Source: Martinezella multihospitum
GTDB lineage: Bacteria > Pseudomonadota > Alphaproteobacteria > Rhizobiales > Rhizobiaceae
Direction of reading: 5' to 3'
Length of the DNA stretch: 64,000 nucleotides
Assembly (NCBI RefSeq): GCF_900094585.1
Contig: NZ_FMAG01000013.1
Span: 1-64,000 of the forward strand
This document shows, in pieces, positions 33,494 to 42,344 of this stretch (positions within the stretch are counted from its first letter, which is position 1; every line of letters starts with the position of its first letter). Position numbers and translations under genes: made by a program. Below the pieces are notes generated by a model. It was not told the DNA's origin, did no database searches, and saw only the letters and a list, made by a program, of their open reading frames with translations.

Positions 33494-34543
33494 CTGCTGA
33501 ACGTTCGCGACATAGAAAATCCATTTGAAGAAAACGCGCCATGCGGAGAAAACCTTCGCAACAATACTTCTATGCGTGAAATATACTACAGAATAAAGGA
33601 TGCAAGAAACCAGGCTCGTGCTGCAGAACGAGGTATATCACCAGGCGAAAATATTAGCCTTTCTCCTCTTTGGACAGATGTTAGCAATCTCGGATTGCAG
33701 ATTATTTCTTCAAAAAGTAAGGATCTCGAAGTATTAGCATGGTTGGCGGAGGCGGAATTACGTTTGCGTGGTTTCGAAGGGTTGAGGGACGTCTACCAGG
33801 CAATCGCGTCGCTTTTAGACAAGCATTGGGAGAAATTTCATTCTGTCGGTGCTGACGATATCGAAGAGCGCCTTGCGCCACTTTCGGGTCTCAATGGCAT
33901 CGGGGGCGAAGGAACCATCATTCAGGCGATCAGGCTGTCGCCGCTCATTCCGGGCGCGAAATTCGGCCAGTTTTCCCTCTGGGATTTTCAGTTGTCGCAA
34001 CGTCCCAACGAGGTGAAACGGCGTGACGAGCTCAGTCAGGCGATCCTTGAAGCCGGTACGGCTGCGATGAGCTCGCATCTCGAAATGGTCAATGGCTGCC
34101 TTGCTGCTTTTGACAGGCTTGTGTCCATTCTGAACGAGCGATGCGGGCAGATGGCACCGCCGAGTTCCAATACGCACAACGTCCTGCAGGAGGCCGCTTT
34201 GGCGCTGCGCGCTCTTGCCGGTATCGAATCGCAGGCAATCGATACCGTGGCGGAGCCACAGCAGCAGGAAGGTGCCGGCGAGCAGACACAAGGCCGCCCC
34301 CGGCCCTTGAGCGCCGAACAGATCGGCTCGCGCGAGGAAGCCTTCGAGTTGTTGCTTGCCGTCGCGCGCTACTTCCGCCGCACCGAACCGCACTCCCCGA
34401 TCTCGATGTCGATCGAGACGATGGTCAGGCGCGGCCGCATGGATTTTTCAGAACTGTTGGCCGAATTGCTGCCGGAACAGCAGGCCCGCAATGCCGTGCT
34501 GACGGCGGCTGGCATTCAGCTGAAATCGAACAAGAACGGGTGA
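33494..34543 (+). CDS. tssA: T6SS baseplate/sheath cap protein TssA (ImpA_N)
   Basis: About 349 residues if translation starts at CTG 33494, eight bases after GGAG (33482-33485). The ImpA_N core DIENPFEENAPCGENLR lies between this codon and the first in-frame ATG (33572), and a stop at 33476-33478 closes the frame, so an ATG start would cut off a conserved motif. ATG 33480 in another frame gives only MELIPC-stop; a single missing base would join it to the gene. The rest is typical: WLAEAELRLRGFEGLRDVY, LDKHWEKFH, RPLSAEQIGSREEAFELLLAVARYFRRTEPHSP. First gene of the structural operon. Confidence 0.85.
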   Translation: MLNVRDIENPFEENAPCGENLRNNTSMREIYYRIKDARNQARAAERGISPGENISLSPLWTDVSNLGLQIISSKSKDLEVLAWLAEAELRLRGFEGLRDVYQAIASLLDKHWEKFHSVGADDIEERLAPLSGLNGIGGEGTIIQAIRLSPLIPGAKFGQFSLWDFQLSQRPNEVKRRDELSQAILEAGTAAMSSHLEMVNGCLAAFDRLVSILNERCGQMAPPSSNTHNVLQEAALALRALAGIESQAIDTVAEPQQQEGAGEQTQGRPRPLSAEQIGSREEAFELLLAVARYFRRTEPHSPISMSIETMVRRGRMDFSELLAELLPEQQARNAVLTAAGIQLKSNKNG

Positions 34544-34648
34544 CAAATACAACCGATTTTTCGGACTTTTTGCAACCGGCCCTTTCCAAAGTCGAGTTGC
34601 GCCACATGTGAAGAGCGAATTTGCCGCTGGCATTGAAGGAGAAGTTTT

Positions 34649-35161
34649 ATGGCGAGTGTTCACGAAAAGCTGGAGCGAGTGCGCAAGCCCAGGGTCCACA
34701 TCAAGTACGAGGTAGAAACCGAAGGCGCCATGGTCGTGAAGGAATTGCCTTTCGTCGTCGGCGTTCTCGGCGATTTCTCGGGCAATCCGACGCAGCCACT
34801 GAAACCGTTCGGCGAGCGCAAGTTCGTTCAGATCGACCGCGACAATTTCGACGACGTGATGCGCCGCATGACGCCGGGCCTGAACATCTCGGTCGAAAAC
34901 ACGCTCGAGGGCGATGGCTCGCAGCTTCCCGTCTCCCTGAAATTCGAAAGCATGCAGGATTTCGAGCCTGGTGCCGTCGTCAGCCAGGTCCCGGCGCTCA
35001 AGGCGCTTCTCGATGCGCGCAACCAGCTTCGCGACCTCATGAGTAAGGCTGACCGTTCGGAAGAGCTGGAGCGACTGCTCGAAGACGTTCTGCAGAACAA
35101 GGCCGATCTGTCGAAGCTGATGTCCGAGCTCGGATTGGCCGAAAAGCCCGCCGCAAGCTGA
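34649..35161 (+). CDS. tssB: T6SS contractile sheath small subunit TssB
   Basis: A 170-residue TssB (ImpB/VipA): RVRKPRVHIKYEVETEGAMV, then LPFVVGVLGDFSGNP, ERKFVQIDRDNFDDVMRRM and DARNQLRDLMSKADRS are diagnostic. It pairs with TssC to form the sheath. ATG 34649 is preceded by GAAGGAGAAG. It is 105 bases after tssA; the 111 bases before tssC contain no gene that I can support. Confidence 0.95.
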   Translation: MASVHEKLERVRKPRVHIKYEVETEGAMVVKELPFVVGVLGDFSGNPTQPLKPFGERKFVQIDRDNFDDVMRRMTPGLNISVENTLEGDGSQLPVSLKFESMQDFEPGAVVSQVPALKALLDARNQLRDLMSKADRSEELERLLEDVLQNKADLSKLMSELGLAEKPAAS

Positions 35162-35272
35162 TCGTCGTCGGCGATCTGCGCGAGCCGGTCGCCCAATCCC
35201 GTTTCAAGCAATCGATAGCGGCCGGCTTCAAGCTTTACCACTATCGCCTGCATTTTCCGCAAGGATCGAAAA

Positions 35273-36751
35273 ATGAGCGCTGAAAGCCAACTGAAGACCA
35301 AAGAGGCCGAGTTTGCGCCTGAGGAAAATCTGCTGTCGCAGATCGTGGCCGCAACCCGGCAAACCGAACCCGATCGTGCCCAGGATCTCTTGAGAACGCT
35401 GACCGACCAGGCGCTCAAGGGCACGGTCACCTACGATCGCAATTTGACCGTCACGCTCAACAAGGCGATTGCCGAGCTTGACCGGAAAATCTCGCGTCAG
35501 CTTGCCGCCATCATGCAGTCGCCTGAATTCGCCAAGCTGGAAGGCAGCTGGCGCGGCCTGCAATATCTCGTCAAGAACAGCGAGACCAGCGTCAATCTGA
35601 AGATTCGTGTACTGAACGCCTCCAAGCGCGACGTTTCCAAGGACCTCGCAAAGGCTGTGGAGTTCGACCAGTCGCGGCTCTTCAAGTCGATCTACGAAGA
35701 CGAGTTCGGCACGCCGGGCGGCGAGCCGATGGGCGCCCTGATCGGCGACTACGAATTCGACAATTCCTTTGACGACGTCCAGACGTTGCAGTCGCTTTCG
35801 TCGATTGCCGCCGCAGCCTTCGCGCCGTTCATTTCGGCCGCCAGCCCGCGCATGTTCGGCTTCGACGATTACCGCGAGCTTGCCCGTCCGCGCGACCTCG
35901 AAAAGATCTTCGAAACGGTCGAATATGCGAAATGGCGCAGCCTGCGCGACAGCGAGGATTCGCGCTTCGTGACACTCGCCCTACCTAGGGTGCTGGCACG
36001 CATGCCCTATGGCCCGAAGACCAACCCGATCGACGACTTCGCTTTCGATGAAACCGATCATTCGAAGACCGGCGAGCTCGATCACAATTCCTACTGCTGG
36101 ATGAATGCATCCTATGTGATGGGAACGCGGCTGACGGACGCCTTTGCCCAGAGCGGCTGGTGCACGGCGATCCGTGGCGCGGAAAACGGCGGCAAGGTCG
36201 AAAACCTGCCGATGCACATCTTCTCGAGCGACGATGGCGACCTCGACCTCAAATGCCCGACCGAAGTCGGCATCACCGACCGTCGCGACGCCGAGCTCGG
36301 CAAACTCGGCTTCCTGCCGCTCTGCCACTACAAGAACACCGACTATGCCGTGTTCTTCGGCGCCCAGACGACGCATAAGCCGAAGCTTTACGACAAGCCC
36401 GAAGCAACGGCCAATGCCGCGGTATCCGCGCGCCTGCCCTACATGATGGCGACCTCGCGCTTTGCGCACTATCTGAAGGTCATGGGCCGCGACAAGATCG
36501 GCTCGTTCATGGAAGCGCAGGATTGCGAAAACTGGCTCAATCGCTGGATCGCCAACTACGTCAACGCCAATGACGACGCCGGCGAGGAATCGCGTGCCAA
36601 ATATCCGCTGCGCGACGCGAAGGTGACCGTTCAGGAAGTTCCGGGCAAGCCTGGCTCCTACAATGCCGTCGCCTGGATGCGCCCCTGGCTGCAGATGGAA
36701 GAGCTGACCACTTCGCTCCGCATGGTCGCCCGCATTCCGAGCAAGAACTAG
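35273..36751 (+). CDS. tssC: T6SS contractile sheath large subunit TssC
   Basis: A 492-residue TssC (ImpC/VipB). Landmarks: KLEGSWRGLQYLVKNSETSV, LFKSIYEDEFGTPGGEPMGALIGDYEF, ARMPYGPKTNPIDDF, CHYKNTDYAVFFGAQTTHKP, ATSRFAHYLKVMGRDKIGSF and RPWLQMEELTTSLRMVA. It is full length, with the N-terminal ~60 residues that the next paralogue lacks, and is the likely sheath-forming copy. Confidence 0.95.
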   Translation: MSAESQLKTKEAEFAPEENLLSQIVAATRQTEPDRAQDLLRTLTDQALKGTVTYDRNLTVTLNKAIAELDRKISRQLAAIMQSPEFAKLEGSWRGLQYLVKNSETSVNLKIRVLNASKRDVSKDLAKAVEFDQSRLFKSIYEDEFGTPGGEPMGALIGDYEFDNSFDDVQTLQSLSSIAAAAFAPFISAASPRMFGFDDYRELARPRDLEKIFETVEYAKWRSLRDSEDSRFVTLALPRVLARMPYGPKTNPIDDFAFDETDHSKTGELDHNSYCWMNASYVMGTRLTDAFAQSGWCTAIRGAENGGKVENLPMHIFSSDDGDLDLKCPTEVGITDRRDAELGKLGFLPLCHYKNTDYAVFFGAQTTHKPKLYDKPEATANAAVSARLPYMMATSRFAHYLKVMGRDKIGSFMEAQDCENWLNRWIANYVNANDDAGEESRAKYPLRDAKVTVQEVPGKPGSYNAVAWMRPWLQMEELTTSLRMVARIPSKN

Positions 36752-36797
36752 GAGAGGTAGCGCGGCGATCCCTCGCCGCGCACCTTCAGTCAGCGCC

Positions 36798-38201
36798 ATG
36801 ACCGCGACAACGATGGAACCGAGAGCAGCCTGGCCGCGTCAGGTGCATCGCGTGATCGCCATGATCGACGATGCGCTCAACAGGCAGGTCAATGCCATCC
36901 TGCACCACCCCGAGTTCCAGGCAATGGAGGCGCGGTGGCGTGGACTTGCCATGCTCATGCGCCACACCGGCCGATCGGAAGAAGTGAAGGTCAAGATCCT
37001 CAGCGTCAGCTGGGCGCAATTAACACGGCATCTGGAACGGACGACGGAATTCGACCAGAGCCATCTCTTCGAGCTGATCTACAGCCGCGAGTTCGGCATG
37101 CCCGGCGGAGAGCCCTTCGGTCTGCTGATCGGCGACTACGAGCTTTCCCCGCAAGGTCCGGCCGGCGGCGATACGGTCGGAGCGCTTACACAGATCGGCA
37201 TGGCCGCCGCCGCCGCCTTCTGCCCGTTCGTCGCTGCCGCCGCTCCGCAGGCAATCGGCCTGCAGGACTTTGACGAGCTCAATCGCGTCCAGGATTTCTC
37301 CTGGCTCGCCTATGATCCCACCCGCATCCGCTGGAACGGGCTCCGCGCCCGAGAGGACTCCCGGTTTTTGGGCCTGGTCGCCCCGCGCATCCTGATGCGC
37401 GCGCCCTATGAGGCGTTTTCGCGTGAGCGCGACGATCGGTTCCCGTTCCGCGAAAGCATCGCCGCCGACGGCAGCACCTTGCTTTGGGGCAATGGTGCAT
37501 TCGCCTTCGCGATGATCGTCATCCGCAATTTCATCGAATCCGGCTGGTTCGCCGATATTCGCGGCGTGACGCAGGACGCGATCGATGGCGGCATGCTGAG
37601 CACGGAGGAGCTCGCACCCTACGATCTCGGCATCGAAAGCAATGGGTTGTCGCAGCAGGCTCCCGTCGAAATACGGCTGACCAGCGGGCAGGAGCAGCAG
37701 CTGTGCGAACTCGGCATCGTGCCCGTGGCGACCACCTATCTCTCTTCCTCGGCAATCTTCAATTCCAATCAGTCGCTGCATGCGCCGCCGCATTATTCGA
37801 GCGAGCATGCCCGGCAGAATGCCCGCATTGCGGCGATGCTGCAGTACGTGCTCTGCGCCTCGCGCTTCTCGCACTACCTCAAAGTCATCATGCGCGATGA
37901 CATCGGCAAATTGGCCGATAGAACATCGATCGAACGCAAATTGAATGATTGGCTGTCGACTTACACGCTTGGCAATGACGACGCCGACCTATCGCTGCGT
38001 ACGCGTTTCCCGCTGCGTTCGGCCGGCATCAGCGTCGATGAGATTCCCGGCAAGCCCGGCATGTTCGCCTGCACCGTGCGCCTGCAGCCGCATTTTCAGC
38101 TCGACGACGTCTCGACAAGTTTTCACCTCATCGCTGAGACGGCGAATGCGACTTACGCGTTCTCCGGCTCCGCCAACCCACCGCAAAGGATGTCTGCATG
38201 A
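36798..38201 (+). CDS. Second TssC-family protein (TssC40-type paralogue)
   Basis: A 467-residue paralogue of TssC. It keeps MEARWRGLAMLMRHTGRSEEVKVKIL, FELIYSREFGMPGGEPFGLLIGDYEL, ASRFSHYLKVIMRDDIGKL and the end RLQPHFQLDDVSTSFHLIAET. It has a shorter N-terminus (no TssB-binding-like leader) and many substitutions. Agrobacterium has the same two-TssC arrangement. It may be a minor sheath or baseplate component. Its stop overlaps the tagJ start by four bases. Confidence 0.9.
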   Translation: MTATTMEPRAAWPRQVHRVIAMIDDALNRQVNAILHHPEFQAMEARWRGLAMLMRHTGRSEEVKVKILSVSWAQLTRHLERTTEFDQSHLFELIYSREFGMPGGEPFGLLIGDYELSPQGPAGGDTVGALTQIGMAAAAAFCPFVAAAAPQAIGLQDFDELNRVQDFSWLAYDPTRIRWNGLRAREDSRFLGLVAPRILMRAPYEAFSRERDDRFPFRESIAADGSTLLWGNGAFAFAMIVIRNFIESGWFADIRGVTQDAIDGGMLSTEELAPYDLGIESNGLSQQAPVEIRLTSGQEQQLCELGIVPVATTYLSSSAIFNSNQSLHAPPHYSSEHARQNARIAAMLQYVLCASRFSHYLKVIMRDDIGKLADRTSIERKLNDWLSTYTLGNDDADLSLRTRFPLRSAGISVDEIPGKPGMFACTVRLQPHFQLDDVSTSFHLIAETANATYAFSGSANPPQRMSA

Positions 38202-39022
38202 CGCTCTCCGCCAAGATCGCCGAAGCTCTCAGCGAAAACGCGCTCGATGATGCGATCGAGCAGGCGAAGGCACATGTCAAGGCGGCGCCGACGGACAAGG
38301 ACGGAAGGCATATCCTGATTGATCTCCTGATCCTTGCCGGCGACTACGCTCGAGCCGACGCGCAATGCAATCTTGCAACGACATTCGCGCCGGAAGATAT
38401 GATGGGCTTTGCCATGCTGCGCAATCAGCTTCGCGCGATGGCGGCGCGTTCGGCCTGGTTTGACGAGGCGGCCGCACCGGACTTCCCGAACGGACCGACT
38501 GCTCTCGACCAAGCGGCCCTGAAGGTCGCAATCGCCCACCGCGACCATTCCTCGGATACGGCCGCGGCATTGCAGTCTCTGGACGAGATCAGGGGCGAAC
38601 GGCCGATGAGCTGGAATGGCAGGGTCGTTTCGGACCTTCGCGATCTCGACGATCGCATTCCGCATGCTCTCGAAGTCATCATGAGTGGCGGCTCCTATTT
38701 GTGGATCGACTTTTCCAGGATTGCCGCGCTTCGCGTCGAGCCGATCGCCCGTCCGCGCGATCTCGCCTTCCGCAGGGCCGAGCTCGAACTCGTGGACGGC
38801 GCAAGCGCCCCCGTACTCCTGCCTGCGATCTATCACGGCACGACCGGCGCCAAGCTGCTGCTTGGCCGCGAGACCGAATGGGTCGACGAGGCGACGGGCA
38901 TTACGACCGGCCGCGGCCAGAAATGCTTCCTGGCCGGCGACGATCTGGTTTCCTTCCACGACCTGAAGTCGCTGGAAGTTGCTCCGACATCTGCTGAGAC
39001 GAGGCGTGCGGCCCATGGCTGA
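38198..39022 (+). CDS. tagJ: T6SS accessory protein TagJ (ImpE)
   Basis: A 274-residue ImpE/TagJ protein. The N-terminal half is TPR-like (LDDAIEQAKAHVKAAPTDKDGRHILIDLLILAGDYARADAQ); the C-terminal half has the ImpE core GGSYLWIDFSRIAALRVEPIARPRDLAFRRAEL and VLLPAIYHGT. TagJ binds the TssB N-terminus and is present only in the T6SS classes that use this ClpV recognition mode. Overlaps tssC2 by four bases and tssE by eight. Confidence 0.92.
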   Translation: MTLSAKIAEALSENALDDAIEQAKAHVKAAPTDKDGRHILIDLLILAGDYARADAQCNLATTFAPEDMMGFAMLRNQLRAMAARSAWFDEAAAPDFPNGPTALDQAALKVAIAHRDHSSDTAAALQSLDEIRGERPMSWNGRVVSDLRDLDDRIPHALEVIMSGGSYLWIDFSRIAALRVEPIARPRDLAFRRAELELVDGASAPVLLPAIYHGTTGAKLLLGRETEWVDEATGITTGRGQKCFLAGDDLVSFHDLKSLEVAPTSAETRRAAHG

Positions 39023-39524
39023 TCCGCTGGAGCGCTACAGGCCGAGGGAAAGGATTGTCGCGAGGTCGATCATCGATCGACTGATCGACGAGGACCCCGA
39101 TCGCCTGCAGGATCCGCCGCTGACACAGGCCGAGCAGCTGCGCGAACTGCGCGAATGCATTCGCCGTGACCTCGAGGCTCTGCTCAATACGCGCCGCCGC
39201 CCGACCGCGCCACCCTCGATTTACGATGAACTGGGCGATGCGCTGGTATCCTTCGGCGTCGATGGCATGGTCTCGGCAAACCTCGTCACCGATGAAGCCA
39301 AGAGCCGTCTTGCTCGTTTGATCGAGCGACGCATTGCGCTATTCGAAACACGGCTTTCCGACGTGCAGGTGAGCATTCTCAGGAGCCGCGGGAGCGGCGA
39401 ACGCGCGCTCAGGCTGCGCATCCACGCGACCTTCCGCGTGCATGAGGGCATGCCGCCAATCAGCTTTGAATCGACGATCGACCCCTCGACGCAGCGCTTC
39501 CTGGTGGAGGCCAATAATGGCTGA
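39015..39524 (+). CDS. tssE: T6SS baseplate protein TssE (gp25-like)
   Basis: About 169 residues from ATG 39015 (overlapping tagJ by eight bases). gp25/lysozyme-like core: LRECIRRDLEALLNTRR, YDELGDALVSFGVDGMV, IERRIALFETRLSDVQVSI and LRIHATFRV. TssE is the baseplate wedge component from which the sheath polymerises. Its stop overlaps tssF by eight bases. Confidence 0.92.
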   Translation: MADPLERYRPRERIVARSIIDRLIDEDPDRLQDPPLTQAEQLRELRECIRRDLEALLNTRRRPTAPPSIYDELGDALVSFGVDGMVSANLVTDEAKSRLARLIERRIALFETRLSDVQVSILRSRGSGERALRLRIHATFRVHEGMPPISFESTIDPSTQRFLVEANNG

Positions 39525-41298
39525 TGGCTTCCTGCAGCGGTATAATGACGAACTGGCCGCCATCCGTCGGCGTGCCGCGCGTTTTGCCGATGCTTTTCCG
39601 AAAATTGCCGGCCGTCTGCGCGTCACCGGCGAGGTTGCGGACGATCCGCATGTCGAGCGCCTCATCCAGAGCTTTGCCTATTCGGCCGCCCGCGTGCGCC
39701 AGAAGCTCGACGACGAGTTTCCGGAATTGACGGACGGACTGCTGGAAACGCTCTATCCGCATTATCTGGCACCGCTGCCCTCGATGAGCATTGTGCGCTT
39801 TACGCCAAGCAACACATTGGCATCCGTCCAGACCGTGCCGCGTCACACCGAAATCTTCGCAGAGCCGATCGGCGGCGAGAGCTGCCGCTTCCGCACGACG
39901 CAGGATACGCAGGTCGCGCCGATTGAGATCGTCTCGGCTTCGCTGACCGGTCACCCGATCAGTGCGCCGCCGTCTCCTCATACAGGTGCGGCCGGTTGTC
40001 TGCGTCTGTCGATCCGGGCGCGAGATGCCAACAAGCCTCTCAGCGAGATCGGCGTGGACAGGCTGCGGCTTCATATCGGTTCGTCCTGGCAGCAGGCTGT
40101 CGCCATCCACGAGCTTCTCGTCAATCACACGCTCGGCATCGCGCTTGCTCACCATGCCGACGACCGCACCCCTGTCATGCTGCCGGCCAAGGCACTTCGC
40201 CCCGTTGGCCTCGAGCCGGACGAAGCGATCCTGCCCTATCCGAGCTCGAGCTTTACCGGCTATCGTTTGCTGACGGAATTCTTTGCCTTGCCGCAGAAAT
40301 TCCTCTTCATCGATATCGTCGGCCTGAAGGCCTGGCGTGGTGATACGCTGGAAATCTTCATCTATCTCGATGAAACCAGCGCCAAGCTGGAGCGCGCCAT
40401 TTCCGCCCGTGATTTCGTCTTGAATGCCACGCCGATCGTCAACCTGTTTCGCCAGAACTGCGAACCGATCGCGCTCGACGGCACGCGCACGGAGTATCGC
40501 GTGCTGCCGGATGCCAGGCGGCAGAAGACGCGTGAGATTTATGCGATCGAGAAGGTGGTCGTATCGGCGCGCACCGGAGACGAGGAACAGTGCCAACCCT
40601 TCTTCGGCCGCAGCTTGAAGGGCGGAGCTTCCTCACTTTTCTGGCAGTGCGCACGCCGTTTCGACGCCGACGACCACACCTCGGATATGGAAATCACCTT
40701 CGTAGACCGTGCTCGCCGGGCAAGCGGTCCCCTCGACAAGATCGCCAGCATCGACGCGCTGTGCCTCAACCGCGAACTGCCGGAGCAACTTCCTTTTGGC
40801 GGCGGTCACCCCTATCTGCAGCTGGCCTCCGGCAGCGAGGCGGTCGGCTCGGTCGAAGCCCTCATGGCCCCCACTCCTTCGGTGCGAATGAATGAGCAGC
40901 AAGGACGAAACTGGCGGCTCATGTCGCACCTTCAGCTCAACCATCTTTCCATTTTCGACAATGATGGTGCCGCACTGAAGGATATTCTGGCGCTCTATGC
41001 CTTCCGGGATAGCCGTGAAACCAGGCTGCTTGCCGACGCTCTCGTCCGGGTCGAAACCAGAATCTCGATGACGCGGCTTGGCAGCGGCGGGATGGTGACG
41101 GGCACGGATATCCGGCTGGAATTCGATCCGGCTGCCATCGACAGGCCCTCGGCCTATCTCTTCGGCAGTGTTCTCGACCGGTTCTTCGGGCTTTACACCT
41201 CGATCAACAGCTTCACCCGCCTTTCCATTTCGATGAAGGGGCAATCGAAACCAATCGCCGTCTGGCCGGCCCGCGCCGCCGAACGGCCCTTGTTGTGA
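39517..41298 (+). CDS. tssF: T6SS baseplate protein TssF
   Basis: About 593 residues from ATG 39517. TssF/ImpG hallmarks: LQRYNDELAAIRRRAARFADAFPKIAGRL, HVERLIQSFAYSAARVRQKLDDEFPELTDGLLETLYPHYLAPLPSM, SFTGYRLLTEFFALPQKFLFIDI and the C-terminal FGSVLDRFFGLYTSINSFTRLSI. Forms the wedge complex with TssE, TssG and TssK. Complete. Followed by tssG after 20 bases. Confidence 0.95.
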   Translation: MADGFLQRYNDELAAIRRRAARFADAFPKIAGRLRVTGEVADDPHVERLIQSFAYSAARVRQKLDDEFPELTDGLLETLYPHYLAPLPSMSIVRFTPSNTLASVQTVPRHTEIFAEPIGGESCRFRTTQDTQVAPIEIVSASLTGHPISAPPSPHTGAAGCLRLSIRARDANKPLSEIGVDRLRLHIGSSWQQAVAIHELLVNHTLGIALAHHADDRTPVMLPAKALRPVGLEPDEAILPYPSSSFTGYRLLTEFFALPQKFLFIDIVGLKAWRGDTLEIFIYLDETSAKLERAISARDFVLNATPIVNLFRQNCEPIALDGTRTEYRVLPDARRQKTREIYAIEKVVVSARTGDEEQCQPFFGRSLKGGASSLFWQCARRFDADDHTSDMEITFVDRARRASGPLDKIASIDALCLNRELPEQLPFGGGHPYLQLASGSEAVGSVEALMAPTPSVRMNEQQGRNWRLMSHLQLNHLSIFDNDGAALKDILALYAFRDSRETRLLADALVRVETRISMTRLGSGGMVTGTDIRLEFDPAAIDRPSAYLFGSVLDRFFGLYTSINSFTRLSISMKGQSKPIAVWPARAAERPLL

Positions 41299-41318
41299 CG
41301 AAGAGGTGATCGGAAGCG

Positions 41319-42344
41319 ATGGACCAGTTCCGGCCAAATGATAGCGAAATACTTGCGGCGCTGCTCGAACGCGACCCCGGTCGCTTCGAACCATCGACGG
41401 CATTTCGCGTTGCTCAGCACGCAGCTGGCGATCATTTGACGGTGTCCTCACCCGTCGGCGTTTCGCCGGCTCCGCTTGCCGTCAGCGACTTCAAGAGGAA
41501 GGGCGCGACGGGATCGGTTAGGGCCAGCATGGCTGGCTTGCTCGGCCCGCTCGGCGCGATGCCACCGAGCTACAACGAGCTGGTGATCCGCGAACAGCGC
41601 AATCGGGCTCATGGCCTCTCGAGCTTCTTCGATCTCTTCACAAGCCGCCTCGCCGAGCTCTTCGTCGACGCAAGCGAGAAATATCGCCTTGCCCGGCGGC
41701 TGCGATGGAGCCCGGACAGAAGCGGCAATGCCTTCATCAGGGCGCTGTTCTCGCTGGCAGGCTTTGGTACGGCGCGGCTGAAGGAAAAGGTTCGCCCCGA
41801 CGACGAGCTGATCCTCAGATTTTCCGGTTTCTTTGCGGCGCGAACCCGCAATGCGGTCAACCTGCAGGCCATGCTGCAGGAGTTCAGCGGCCTGCCGGTC
41901 GCGATTGAATTGTTCAAGGGCAGATGGCTTACCATTCCTGAAAGCGAGCGCAGCCGCATGGGGCAGCCGCAAGGCGTGCAGCTCGGCATCAACTCAATGG
42001 CGGGTGCCGCAATCCATGATTTCGGCGGCAGCTTCCGTGTCGTTGTCGGGCCGGTCGGCTATGAGGATTACCGATCTCTTTCCCCGGGCAGCGCCAACAT
42101 CGATGCGCTCTTTGCCCTGACGCGGCTTTATGTCGATCCGTCGCTCGATTTCGACATCCAAGTGGTTCTGAAGAAGGAGCATATCCCTTTCTGCCAGCTC
42201 GGCGGAAGCGGTGATCCGCTGAGGCTTGGATGGAACAGCTGGGCACGCGTTGCCGCGGCGGACAGCGACAGCGACGATGCCATCATCGCCGAGCCACGTA
42301 AGGCGCAAGGACAATCCGACCGGGGAGACCTTCATGCGGCTTGA
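41319..42344 (+). CDS. tssG: T6SS baseplate protein TssG
   Basis: A 341-residue TssG/ImpH. Signatures: the LLERDPGRFEPSTAFRVAQ start, VTVSSPVG-like segment HLTVSSPVGVSPAP, LLGPLGAMPPSYNELVI, LSSFFDLFTSRLAELF and the late GFEDYRS-like VGYEDYRSLSPGSANIDALF. Adaptor bridging TssF and TssK in the baseplate. Its end overlaps fha by 11 bases. Confidence 0.94.
   Translation: MDQFRPNDSEILAALLERDPGRFEPSTAFRVAQHAAGDHLTVSSPVGVSPAPLAVSDFKRKGATGSVRASMAGLLGPLGAMPPSYNELVIREQRNRAHGLSSFFDLFTSRLAELFVDASEKYRLARRLRWSPDRSGNAFIRALFSLAGFGTARLKEKVRPDDELILRFSGFFAARTRNAVNLQAMLQEFSGLPVAIELFKGRWLTIPESERSRMGQPQGVQLGINSMAGAAIHDFGGSFRVVVGPVGYEDYRSLSPGSANIDALFALTRLYVDPSLDFDIQVVLKKEHIPFCQLGGSGDPLRLGWNSWARVAAADSDSDDAIIAEPRKAQGQSDRGDLHAA

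Noticed and set aside
33480..33500. ATG 33480 as an independent leader peptide (MELIPC)
   Set aside because: Six codons, no Shine-Dalgarno of its own and no attenuator-like hairpin after it; more simply the GGAG here serves the CTG start.
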